From Cladorrhinum sp. PSN259 (lineage: Eukaryota; Ascomycota; Sordariomycetes; Sordariales; Podosporaceae): a stretch of DNA of 64,000 nt. Where the stretch lies: assembly GCA_033725935.1 (NCBI GenBank), contig MU867065.1:806001-870000 (forward strand), given 5' to 3'. The translations under genes were made by a program, and so were the position numbers. A model generated the notes under the pieces. That model was not told the DNA's origin and searched no databases. It saw only the letters and a program-made list of their open reading frames with translations. Every line of letters starts with the position of its first letter. Within the stretch, counting starts at the first letter, position 1. Below are positions 1 to 11,063 of the stretch, one piece after another.

Positions 1-543
1 ATGTATTCGTACTCGACGTCCTCGATGAACGCGAGGGGGCAATACCAAGAACTACATAAATCAACCTCGACCGTTACACTGCGCACAATGAACGAGGACG
101 GCGAGCCTGTAGAACGGAGCGTCAGTCTGCCACAGGGTAAAGGACGGTATCATCGTGTGTGGTACTGGTTCCCATTGTACTTTGTCGGATCGGTGATCGG
201 CTTCGTGGGCATCATGAACGTGGTCGGGAAGCACATCGGGGAAAATCAGAAGGTCAAGATAATAACGGGAGCGTTCGGGGGCGTGACGTTGATTGTGGTA
301 TTGGCGGTACTTGTCGCGTGCTGGCTGTTCATGAGCGGATCGGGGTGTTTTGGAACGGTGGGCGTGTCGTTTGTCGCTGGAGCGGGCGTCGCGGTCTTTG
401 TGTTGTCGGTGTTGTTTGCATTTTACACGGATTGGGTGCTTGCTGCGCTGGCAGGGGATTTGGTGGGCACACCGTCGGGAGATAATGCTGTGTTTTATTG
501 GACGTATTTTGCGGCAAAACGGTTACCGATGTTGTCGTTTTAA
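1..543 (+). CDS. Membrane protein, unknown function, possibly 5'-truncated
   Basis: The frame is open from base 1 and ends at a TAA after 180 residues. It begins with an ATG at the very edge, so the true start may lie outside the window. About 50 polar residues are followed by three hydrophobic stretches (about residues 53-75, 86-110 and 117-141) that look like membrane spans. No family is recognised. It could be a small integral membrane protein of the secretory pathway or the C-terminal part of a longer one. What is seen is only topology; function is unknown. Confidence 0.5.
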   Translation: MYSYSTSSMNARGQYQELHKSTSTVTLRTMNEDGEPVERSVSLPQGKGRYHRVWYWFPLYFVGSVIGFVGIMNVVGKHIGENQKVKIITGAFGGVTLIVVLAVLVACWLFMSGSGCFGTVGVSFVAGAGVAVFVLSVLFAFYTDWVLAALAGDLVGTPSGDNAVFYWTYFAAKRLPMLSF

Positions 544-2472
544 AAAGGAAAAATAATAATGATGAAAATCAATTGAATGCCATTTTCGGATCTCCGAATT
601 GCACAAGGACACCAGTCGCTTAGACCCAACTTTCGGTGGGATGATGGTGGGGGTGGCCCGTGCCCACCTACCCATTCGACAAAGCGCCCCACCTGCCATT
701 TTCGGTGTATTCCCGTTTCCACTACGGCGTCAAGTTTTCTCCCGCTTTGTATGAGGTCAATCTCATTAACAAGGCGCTGTTCAACACAGCCGTGCTTGTT
801 CTTAGGTACTTAGTATGCTGGACTTTCTGTGTTCATGGATACTGATGGGAACACACTTTACACGAATTTAGTTTTGGTGTCGTAGTATGAGGTGATCATC
901 TGGAAATTCTCCTACCATGTTGGTAGGGGTGCCAAAAAAACCATTCTGTCTTGTGATATCTATGATCTATCTCCTTAGTGACACATTTCTTTTTCCACTC
1001 GAATGATGATAAAGGCGACACAGGGAATAGCATTCACAAAAAATACTGAATGACTGTTTGGAAAGACGAAGCAAATGCCACAAGAAAAAAAGCGACGATG
1101 CGTAAAATTAATTAAATAAAGATATTCCTCCTCCCTCGCGCCCTCACGGTCGTTAAAATTAAAAATTAACCCCCCCCCCCCCGACCGCCGCTACTGGACA
1201 GCATGCTGCCCAGAGGCACCTCTCCGCGCAGGGGCGGGACCGTCGACGGGGTTGGCGCGGCGGAGACGGCCCGGACGCCCCCACCCGACTGTGGTCTCAG
1301 CCTGGGCGGCCACGGCCATCGCACCCTCGAGGGCCGCTTCGCATCGAGAGGCCCTCGCCTTCACATGTACAGTATTACCCTGCCATTTTTATATAATATA
1401 CTAATTATTTTAGATGTGTCTCCTAATCGTTTCGCCGAAATCGAGACAGCAAGAGAAAGACGACGGCGGAAGGTTCGCTTTCGTCACTACGATAGCGAGT
1501 CACAGATCCTGATCGTTACGATACCAACTGGCCGCCGTCGCCGCCGCCTTCTCTCTCCCTCTCCTGCCGCTCCCACTCCTTCTCGGCCTTCTCCTCGCGC
1601 CGACGCAACTTGAACCAAGCCGCAACCGCCAAACACACCGTAAGAGCAAAAGAATCCAAACCGCCGGGGAGAACGCGAAAACTTGTTGCCACTTGGGCGG
1701 GCTCCACCGCTTGGTGGTGACGGTATTGGTGACGGTGGTGGTGATGGTGGGCCAGTGGGACAGCACCGCCGCCGTCATCGTCATTGTCGTCATTAGCGAC
1801 AAAACATTAGCACACGATGCCCGGCTCTGGCATAACCTTTCAAAAAAGTTCAGATACGGGAGAGAAAGGACCTCGATAGATTAAAAACCTGCTAGTCCCG
1901 GGACATAGACTAGCAACGATATTCCTCCCTTCTCCTATTAACGTTTCCTAAATCCGAGGTCACGGTATTAGGGAAAGTGTAAAGGGTACTCTAAGGACTG
2001 CGAGAGGGAAATAGGTGTCAAGGGTCAGTTATGATAGGTTTAAGACCGTCGACCTACTTCTTAATTAAGAAAAAACGTCTCCCGTAACCTTAATAAAGGG
2101 ATCACAGCCACTCATAAAGGACAGGTACTCTGGGTGTCTTAATGGCTTTATGATATGAGTCCATTTCTAAATAGAGAAGATTCTAATTATATGAACCAAA
2201 TAAAGCATTGAAAAAAGACGGTCGGAGCCAGTAAACATCCCCGTTATACTTCCTATTGATATAACTGATAAATTCGCTCGATTTATTTACCGCGATATAC
2301 GCAATGCCTCGCCGCGGCCTTGAATTTGAACGTCTGCAAAAAAATAAAATATCCATTGTCTGAAACTAAATATGACCTTTTTAGAACCAAACACACCAAT
2401 TTCTTAAATGCTAAAAGACCCTTTTTGAAGTTAAAAGGACCATTTAGAGGTTAAAAGGGCCTATTTTGATAC
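544..2472. other. Long intergenic stretch with decayed sequence
   Basis: No convincing gene was found over 1.9 kb. The middle (about 1190-1800) is GC-rich, while 1880-2470 is AT-rich, giving a patchwork look. A run of about 13 C lies at 1170-1182. A protein relic lies at 1411-1530 (separate entry). Near 2411-2462 the short words GCTAAAAGACCC, GTTAAAAGGACC and GTTAAAAGGGCC occur in a row. This resembles old repeat or transposon debris, but no element can be named. Confidence 0.4.
1411..1530 (+). pseudogene. Fragment of a repeated fungal protein family
   Basis: A stretch of about 40 codons reads RFAEIETARERRRRKVRFRH and then continues through a YDSESQILIVTIPT segment. From memory this resembles the N-terminal part of a multicopy family in Sordariomycete genomes (an AEIE.ARxRRRRKVRF..YD motif followed by IVTIPT). 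After IPT the expected continuation is lost and the frame runs into Arg- and Pro-rich low-complexity sequence. There is no promoter-proximal start and no downstream body, so it is read as a truncated relic. The family assignment is a recollection and would need a search. Confidence 0.35.
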
Positions 2473-3299
2473 TCAAGTCATTCCGTTGTAATCAACATCC
2501 CTAATCGGGAATGATCCCATATCCAACATGCGTCCCACCAGGCCACCTCCTTCCTTTCCAGCCCCCCAAACATGCTCTCCGAATGCTCTCATCAGATCCA
2601 TTCCGTTCAGTAACGCACCGCTAGTCCACAACTTACCATCCCGCTCCCACCGCTTTTCCACCCACTTTGTTCCGGGACTCAGCTGCTTAAACATGGGCAG
2701 GAACTCCCTCGGTCCCGTCGCAGTCTTGCCTTGCAAAAGCCCGGCTCGAAGCGGGACTTCCACGCCGCCGCAGATCGTGATGAACGCTGCGCATTCATTG
2801 TACGCCTTCCGAGTGAAATCTAGTTCAGCGTCTGAGGGGTCGTACCCGACGTTGTGGGCGCCGATGAGAACGATGTCGAGAGGCGGGCAGGTGGCGAAAT
2901 CATCCTGAGAGGAGGTTAGCATGAAGCGAGTTGGCAATGGTTAGTGGCCATGAAGGGGGAAATTACCGTGGGAATCAAAGAGATACCGCTTGTCAGACGA
3001 CTAGCCACCGATGGTCCAGCCTCAGAAACCCAGTGAAAGTGGACAGCTTCCAGGGCTTGGGCTTTGAGGTTGGGAGAAACGAGGTGGTCAGGTAGGGGCT
3101 CGACAAAGTTTTTGGTCAGACCGTGGATCATGTCGATGGGTGCCACGTCCAGAATTTCTGTGACCCTGTGAGAATAACCATGAGTAAATCAAATAAATCC
3201 GAGTCTAGGGGGGACGATGTTGTCAACATACCCGGCCATGAGGATAACCCCAATGTGGATGGGACGGTTGGGGTTGGAGAGGTTGACGGGTTCAGACAT
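2473..3299 (-). CDS. DJ-1/PfpI family protein (class I glutamine amidotransferase-like)
   Basis: Three exons on the minus strand: 3232-3299, 2967-3165 and 2473-2904, giving 232 residues. Introns of 66 and 62 nt have GTATGT and GTAATT donors and CAG acceptors. The protein opens with PIHIGVILMAG, then VTEILDVAPIDMIHGLT, as in fungal DJ-1/PfpI proteins. The nucleophile-elbow region reads ITICGGVEVPLRAGLLQGKT with Cys134 as the predicted active residue, followed by GALLNGMDLMRAF. The family includes chaperone/deglycase-like and isonitrile-hydratase-like enzymes; the substrate cannot be told. It is probably cytosolic, as no signal peptide is seen. Confidence 0.8.
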
Positions 3300-5267
3300 A
3301 TTGTGCTGCTAGGTGTTGCTGAATTTACTTGTATTGCTAGGTAGGATGTGCTGAGAGAAGAAAATCAAGTGGACGATGATAGAATATGGTGTAGATATTT
3401 ATGTCTATCCTCGTGATCTTGCAATGGCCTGATGCACGTTGGATCCGATAGGGACTCGGAGCCGAAGACAGCCGGATGACACGCGTACAATGGATGGCAT
3501 TGGTAAATCAATAAATGCATACCACCGAGGGTGCGCTCGGCCCACGAAAGAACCACTTTCGAGGATCTTTGGTAAAATCCATTCTGGTTGCGTTGTAGAA
3601 GCCGATTGCCTCACGGAAGACATGCAAGCCCCGTTTTCGTAAACCATGTGTAACTTGTCTTTTCACGCTGGCCAAGTCTGCTCCCTGCATACATAGTAAC
3701 CTCCGAAGGAGCTCGGATCTAGTTTAGTTTGACTGTCGAATAAGCTCCGAGTTGGAACCGGCTGACTCCCGCTCGGACTTAAAAAAAGGCACTCGAATGG
3801 TAAATCATTAGTGACATTGCAGGTGCTCTAAAAGGTATTATAAGATAGATTTCAACCACTTGGCATGTTTCTGGTGCTTGGTCGCAACAGACTATGGGCG
3901 CATTTGTCCAGTGGGAAGGAGAATTTAAGAAAACTCGCAGCTCAATATTGAGTAACAACTACCTTCAAGATGAAAATCGGAGATTTCAATATTCTGAGAC
4001 ACTCGCTGCCAGCTCAAGAAGTTGATCTCAGGATCTCCGTGCTGAACTCGCAGGAAATACCATGTACAGGCCGGAAAACGCCAATATATCTCCACTTATT
4101 TGCTTCGGAACATGAGTTGATGGTAGAACGACAGGTCGACTTGGCTTCTGCTCCCCTGCAGGGGGTTCATTCCGGCTTATGGGAGTATATTTCCACTTTG
4201 GACGATCAACCACCTTCTTTTACGTTAGCCCTGGTCGCCTGAGACTGGCTGTGTCTACCAAATGACACTCAATCCAAACGAACAACAGTATGATCATCCA
4301 AGTTAGACACAAATCTTCACCACATGCTCTCTGATGGCCCGTCTTGCTTTTCAAAATATTTTTTTTCTCCCTCATTTCCTTCTTGGAACCACAAACTCGG
4401 AGACTGCAACAACAACAATAACAACCGGAAAAGCCTGCATGTAGTACCTGCGGGAACCCATATTTCGTGGCGCAGTGCCAACGGCCAATGCAAACAAAAA
4501 TTGGTGAATATAAAACTAGCAGTTTCAATAGTTACCTTTGGTAAAAAAAACATTGGCGATATGTCGCATCAAAAACTGCAGTGCTGCCGTGGTTCAAGAA
4601 CTCCTGACTTGAAGCAATTACCAAAAAGGTGGGGCCATTGTCAACAATACTAAGGGGTTCAGGGGGGGAACAATCCCAAGAAACAACCACCATCCACACC
4701 ATTGCGGCGATACTAGCGAACACCCTGCACTGCAACCAACCACAGCACAGCACGACTTGAAACCAAATAATTCCAGACCGGTCCAAATTGTGCTTTATGA
4801 TGTATACTATTATCAGATACCACGAGGTTCAAGTTTGAAAGTCGATTTCTCTCTTTGTGTGCAGCTTACCGATATTAAACCTCATTTTCCTCTGCAGTAG
4901 TAAAACGTGCAAGATGATTCTCCACCTCCCTTTAGGATTGTTCTGGACAGAACAATCACAAGTGACAACAACACCATCACCACCAGTCCGCTTCATCTCA
5001 TATTATGCATTTCCGAATGGCTACAAGCCCTTCAAAACAATACTTGAACAGTCGCAATTCTTCTCTCTCTGCATTGCAAATTAATTGAGCGCCGTCCATC
5101 CAACTTTCATTCCTTTCTTTCTTTCCTTTCCTTCCACACAACAAACTGAATTTGAGCTCGTCTTTCCTTTGAAGTACTTCGTTCATTTCCTTTCAACAAA
5201 CCAAAATAACATCAACAAAAACAAAATTACAGACATCATCACCAACCACTATCCAACTATTCACATC
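3300..5267. other. Intergenic region and ste2 upstream sequence
   Basis: No supported gene. A 90-codon frame at 3970-4242 has an ATG but no recognisable domain and is not called. The last 200 bases (about 5080-5267) are rich in CTTTCC runs and CAACA motifs, typical of a fungal promoter and 5' leader running into the Ste2 start. Confidence 0.4.
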
Positions 5268-6646
5268 ATGGCATCCAACAACACCACCACCGGTCCTAGC
5301 AGTAATGCCTCTGGTCCAGCCGGCCCCTTTGACCCCCTGAAGCAAGTTTTCTTCATCCTCGGCCCAGACGGCACCACCAAGATTCCCCTCACCCCCCAAG
5401 TAGTGTCATCCATCTACGCAGACGTTGCCTCCCTCGCGACCCTCTACGGCAGCCAAATAGGCGCATGCTTCATCATGCTTGCCGTGCTCCTGCTCATGAC
5501 GCCCCGCGTCCGCTTAACCCGCCTACCAACCATCATCTCCATTCTGGGTCTCACCCTCAACATGATCCGCATGGTTTTACTTTCCCTCTTTTATCCTTCG
5601 GCCTGGACAGGGTTTTACACCATATTCGCAATGGATTACCAGTTCGTCCCCCGCATAGATTACAACATCAGCGTTGCGGCTACTTGTCTCAGCGTACCCG
5701 TTACCATGTTGATTATGGCTGCACTTTTCGTGCAAGCTTGGAGTATGGTCCAGCTTTGGAGAGGTGCATACAAGTGGAGCGTGACAGCGCTGAGTCTGGC
5801 GCTGGTGTTGACGACTGTTGGGTTCAACTTTGCAGGGTCAATTATTCAGGCGAGGTCTATCCTGTCCACCGAAGTGCCGAGGTTGGAAATCTGGGTGAGG
5901 AAGACTTACTTGGGGCTGATAACTGCTAGCATTTGCTGGTTTTGCTTTCTGTTCAATGTGCGGTTGGTCATGCACATGTGGACGAATCGGAGCTTGCTGC
6001 CTTCGCTGAAAGGGCTGAAGGCTATGGATGTCCTGGTTATCACTAATGGCATTTTGATGTTTGTTCCTGGTAAGCCTTTTCCAATCTTCCCTTTGTTTCA
6101 CGGGGTTCGGTTTGCTAACGGAAGACAAAAACAGTCGTCTTTGCCGGTCTTGAGTTTGCACAATTCCCCAACTTTGAGTCAGCATCCCTGACCCAAACAT
6201 CAGTCATCGTCGTCCTCCCGCTTGGCACTCTTGTCGCTCAGAGATTAGCATCGCCTCGGTGGTTCAACAGCGATGGTGATCCTTCAGGTGCAGCATCGCA
6301 CCCCAGTGGTTCCAACCAGACAGGATCTACCAATAACACTGGACGTCCTCTGCTCGCGAGCCATAAAAGCCCACGGCATCAGTCGGCTGGTATCACAAGC
6401 TATGTTGTCGCGGAGCCGTCGTATCGTCACGGCAGTGCAGCAACAGAAAAGGGAGCGCAGGTTTCTCATGCTGAAGAAGACTACGGTAACAAACGGGGTA
6501 TGCAGGATCGTCAGCTGCCATCTGATCACTCGGGGAGTGGGCGTATTAGGGTTGAGCAAAGAGTTGAAAGACACGAAGAGAGCGTGAGTGGAAGTCGGAG
6601 TAGAAGAGGTTCGCTGTCCCCGACGACTGGAAACATGGAATCGTAG
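5268..6646 (+). CDS. ste2: Alpha-factor-type pheromone receptor (Ste2 family GPCR)
   Basis: Two exons, 5268-6069 and 6135-6646, separated by a 65-nt intron (GTAAGC..ACAG); 437 residues. It has a short Asn/Thr-rich outer N-terminus with likely N-glycosylation sites and seven hydrophobic helices. Ste2 hallmarks include GSQIGACFIMLAVLLLMTPR, LIMAALFVQAWSMVQLW and VIVVLPLGTLVAQRLAS. The splice restores helix 7 (FVP joined to VVFAGLEFAQFPNFESASL). The Ser/Arg-rich tail of about 130 residues is the usual cytoplasmic regulatory tail. The family senses the peptide pheromone of the opposite mating type and signals through a heterotrimeric G protein to the MAPK cascade. In Neurospora the Ste2-type gene is called pre-2. 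No pheromone gene was found beside it. Confidence 0.9.
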
Positions 6647-7295
6647 GAGGATCCGATGTGGATGGTTTGAGGTCAGAGCAATGGTCAAGTTTCTTCGTTT
6701 CTTAAGGAGACCCACCCACTCAAAATGATGTCGACGAGGTCATTGATTGGGCTGGAGGTTCGTAATATCTTTTTTGGGCACTACCTATTGAGTACATAGC
6801 TAGTAGTCTGGTAAATACCCTCTCGGTAGCATTTGTAATTATGGATAAAAATTCATGTTTCCAGATTGATCGAGCTGCTGCTGTCAGCGTTTTTCTCGTT
6901 TGCAATGCATGCTGCAAAATAGAAAGGTCCTACAGAGAGGGGCCCGGGGGCTCGGCTGCAAATAAGAGAGACTTCCATGGACATGAAGTTCCTTCCCAGA
7001 CTGGAGAGAGCTGTCACCTGCGTCATCTGAACATTGACCGGCCAACTTGTCGCTGTCTGCACTGCAGTTGTGAGCGGGGCAGTGGTTGCCCGTTCTGAAA
7101 CCGCAACCACACACCCGACATAGCAGCTCCACCAACCACAAACACTCGCCACTACCTTCCATGAACTTCGACTGGCCTCTTTTTTTCTCCCAGCCAGTCA
7201 CTCTGTTCAGTTCAATCCCACCATGTTCACATAACTCTAGACTACCAGCACCAACGACCAAGGTCTGAGCCCCCATCATCATCACCACCCACGCC
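6647..7295. other. Intergenic region
   Basis: Contains the ste2 3' flank and the leader of the next gene. The last 150 bases are C/A-rich with CAACC and CACCAC runs leading to the ATG at 7296. No other feature seen. Confidence 0.4.
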
Positions 7296-10200
7296 ATGGA
7301 AAAAACACCGCAGGACGGGACTCGCGACTTTTCCAACATTAAACTCAAACCCGCACCGCTTCGACTTACCCACAAAAGCTTTAGGGGCAGCGACAGTAGC
7401 CATCAGAGCCCTTCGAAATCGCCGCTGAAGCATGCTGATGGCGACAAAACCCCAACGCTTGGAAGTCGCCCTCAGGGCCCTCCTCGAGTAGCCGGATTCA
7501 GCTTTCTCGAATTGACACCACAGCCATCACGGGCACCCGCGCCTGCTCTTGCGGGTCTTGTTTCCAAATTTGAGATCCTCGATGCAGTTAATAGTGTCGA
7601 TGTTAAAGACCTGGAAAAGCCCGTCTCTCCAAGTAAACCAACCAGTCCCTCAAAAATACCAAAGCCCAGAGGACCACGCCCACTTCCAGACCCGCGCTTG
7701 CTGTTTGCAGAGGGATCCCCGTTCGCAAAACCGTCTCGCGCAGGTCTCCTAAACTCAGATGCCGGTGATCATGATGATGGATTGCTTTCACCCAGAACAC
7801 CGACGCCCATTTCCCAATTTCCCATGCTAAATCACGAGAAGCACCTGGCTCCTGCAGAAGACTAGGCGTCTTCCAAGCAGAACCAAACCCGAATCGGCGA
7901 GACATACGCCACCAGACAAGCATACAGAAAGACCAGGAAGTTGACAGGGCTCAAAAAGGATGACAGGAGGGGCTGGGATCCCAAGAGTGTCTCCGAGAGG
8001 CGGAAGATATTTGAGGAGCAACAGATCGGTAAGTTGTTGCGCCCTCCAAACATTAGATACCAGAAACACAGAAGCTGACCAGCCCAGCAAATGAACGCTT
8101 TGCAGCACCGATCGTCACACACGCTACAGTTCGATCTTCAAAGCCTGTCATCGTTAAGCACGAACAAGTCATATCGAGTTTGCGAGCATCGAGAGCGATC
8201 GATATGGACGCACAGGAGCCCACTGCAATCTGGCAAGAGTATTCGCCAACCAAGTCTCGCAGTCAGTCCCACCGGATCGATTTGTACACCCCCTCGAGCC
8301 CGAGAATGAGTATTGAGATGAAGGATTCGCTCAAACACAAGAGACACAGCGTGGCCGACCTACGTTTGGCCTTTGAGCGGGCCGCTCAGATCAACAGGGT
8401 AGCTTCCAAACAATCTTCAAAGCCGACTACACCCAAGCGACGCAGCATCGCATCAAGCTCAGAGAGCCCAACTAAAATTGATGTTGTCAAATGGCAACAC
8501 CCTCAAACCTGTCCTAAACCAAAACTTCAAACACGCAGTCGAGATTCTAAAGCAGCCGCTACTCCCACTCAACGAAGTTCCCTTCGCAGCAGTGTTTCCA
8601 CCAAACAGCTCCCCGAGGCAATGGGTTCCAAAAGCGTTGGAAGCCGGACGGTTCGTGACATTGAGAGACATGAAAAACGCAGTAGTATCCCGAGACCCAG
8701 TCTCACCCGCCCATTATTGATGGCCCGAACTCTGTCTGTCAAAATCTCTACTGTCAAGCCGAGCTCGCCTGAGTCGCCCACCAAGAATAACATCAGAGGT
8801 CGTATCGGCCAAAGCAGGATTGACCGAAAAGTGCTGCCCGGACCACCTCCATCACCATTTCTGCAGCATTGGAGAACTCGCCGGGAAACTGCACCTATCA
8901 AGTCGGGTCCCAGTCTGCCAATCATGGTGTCAACCACAGTTGCTGTCACCACGCAGAGAGCGTCAAGTAGCGCCGACTCATCCATACCGTCCGCATCAGT
9001 TTCAGCGAGAGAGGATGATAGACGAAGATCCATTGCATCTTCTGCGTACAGCAAGGGTTACCAAGATGGACCCGTCGAAAACCCTCGAAAGGATACAGGA
9101 GACTCTCCTGTCAAAGACAAGATCAGCATCTTCGAGCACTTGAATAATCTTGACACCAAATCTCCATTGACCATAGCTAGATTCCAGAACCATAGCGCAT
9201 CCTCATCATTAGGGAATTCGCGACAGGACCAGTTCGCGGCGAAGCGGCCATCTGCTTCGGAACTGAAAAAGGGAGCAAGAGCATTGAGGGCATTGTCTCT
9301 TACTGGTCGCCGGAAGAGCAGGGCCATCCGGACTACCCTTCCCATTCCCAAGAATCCGGACAAGGCGGTCAAATTTCCAGTCCGGGTCAGACACAGTATT
9401 GCTGTTTCGAGAGGAGAAGAAACTGACGGTTCCGCTGGAGACAACAACCAACGGGCACTTGGAAGTAAAGCGATGGGTGTGGTCGCCCGTATGGACGGAT
9501 ACACACTTACCCCTCGTCCAGACTCTACGTTCTTTGTCAAAGGCACAATGTGGAAAGTCCCACACACCAATCCAAGCCCAGAGCGTCCTTCTTACTCCCG
9601 CAAGGCCTCCACAATTTCCAACTCGGCCCCGCAACCCCCTTCATCAACGGATCTTGTGCACAAAACGATCGACACTCGCCCAAATCTCTTTTACTCTGCC
9701 AGCAGTAAGACGGGCCGCATACTCCCTGACCGTAAGAGCTACGGTGCTTTGGAGGGTAAACAAAGCTGGGATCCGCACCCTCTCACCGGGGCAACATTGG
9801 CAGATCCATTCCTCGACTCTTCGACACAAAATACGGACCTGTACCTTCAGGCAGCTCATGTAGAGTTTCCTGCCATCAATTTGGAGCCACCCACACCCGT
9901 TCCAAACACAACCAGTTCCTCATCAAGTACCCCGGCACTCTCACTCCCTATCCTTGAGCCGCCTATCAAATTCCAGAAACGTCCCAAGTTGCCCATCATT
10001 GCATCATTTGGGAAGAAATCAGGAGAGAATGCGAAAAAGACTGCTCCTCTTGGTCCGGTTCTGAGCCCTGATCTTGCGCATGGACGCAGGAGCGTTAGCA
10101 GTGACAACAGCAGAGGTGTGAATCAGACACAGAGCTGGGGAAGGAGGGCGGCAGCTGCTGCCATGGGAATTACGAGGCGTTTGAGGGAGCGAAGAGCCAG

Positions 10201-10492
10201 TTCGTCTACCGCGAATTCAGTGTTTCCTAAGATTGTTGCTGGTGGTGGTGGTGGTGGTGAAGCTGAAGGTGGCCTTGCGGTGGAGAGCAAAAAAAGGTTT
10301 GGCAGGGGAAGTACGAGTCGGAGTAGGAGTTGGAGTAACAGGAGTTTGACGAGACGTGATGGGAGTGGAAGTGCTAGTGCTGGTGCTAGTGTTGGGGTGG
10401 GAACAGGAACGGGAACCACAGTAGTGGCGTCGGCTTCAACCATTAATTTGAGAACAGCAACAAGGACAGTGCCAGCTGATCACGAGGATTAG
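7296..10492 (+). CDS. Large Ser/Pro/Arg-rich protein of unknown function, interrupted by one in-frame TAG
   Basis: Exon 1 is 7296-8028 and exon 2 is 8088-10492, joined across a GTAAGT..CCCAG intron with a GCTGACC branch site. The full model is 1,045 codons plus stop. The frame is interrupted by one TAG at 7863-7865 (codon 190). Reading resumes at once with coding-like text (GETYATRQAYRKTRKLTGLK) and stays open for over 850 codons. No GT..AG intron that keeps frame can remove the stop. The protein is basic and low-complexity with many SPSK, SPTK and RRSIASS motifs, suggesting a phosphorylated scaffold or microtubule/nuclear protein. No folded domain is recognised. It may be a recent nonsense allele, a readthrough gene, or a sequence error. 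Confidence 0.55.
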
Positions 10493-11063
10493 GTTGCCGC
10501 TGTGGTGGCGACGCCGAATTGTCTGTTGCAGCATCCGAGGCCGTCGAGGAAGGTTGATTGGAGAAAGTTTGAGGTTTAACTGGGTATCATTTGCATTGCT
10601 TGCGTGGGAATTGATATGGCATGGTGTGAGACGGAAGATGTGGGAATTGTGCGTGTGGTGACAGGAAAAAGGGGACAAAAATTCTTGTGTGTGGATAAAA
10701 AGGACAGAGGAGGAGTTAAAAGGGAGGAAAAGAAAGGATAATCATGTTTTAAAAGATGAGTTGGGGATGTATTGTTTCTTGGGGAGATGAAGGTGGTGAT
10801 GGGGTTGTTGTCTTTATCATGGCAGTATTTCTTAGCTTCTTCGTCTTGGTTTCGGTTGTAGTCTTCATAGCTTTATACTAGATGATGCTTGTAGTATACT
10901 CAGATATAGAGCAATATTGCCAAGTGATCGCTTCATTGCAGACACGCTCTTCTTCGGTTTATTACTGTCTAAAAGTTGGAACAACCGCCCCTTTAAAACT
11001 GGACGCTGAATTTTGTCGACAGATTTTCTAGAACTCATCCGAGTCGTCATCCTTTCCCTTTCG
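10493..11063. other. Convergent 3' flanks
   Basis: Lies between the stop of the Ser-rich gene and the stop of vps23. It is T/G-rich and looks like 3' untranslated sequence. No gene or repeat is visible. Confidence 0.4.

Noticed and set aside
3970..4242. 90-codon frame with ATG
   Set aside because: No signal peptide, domain or neighbour logic; in intergenic sequence.
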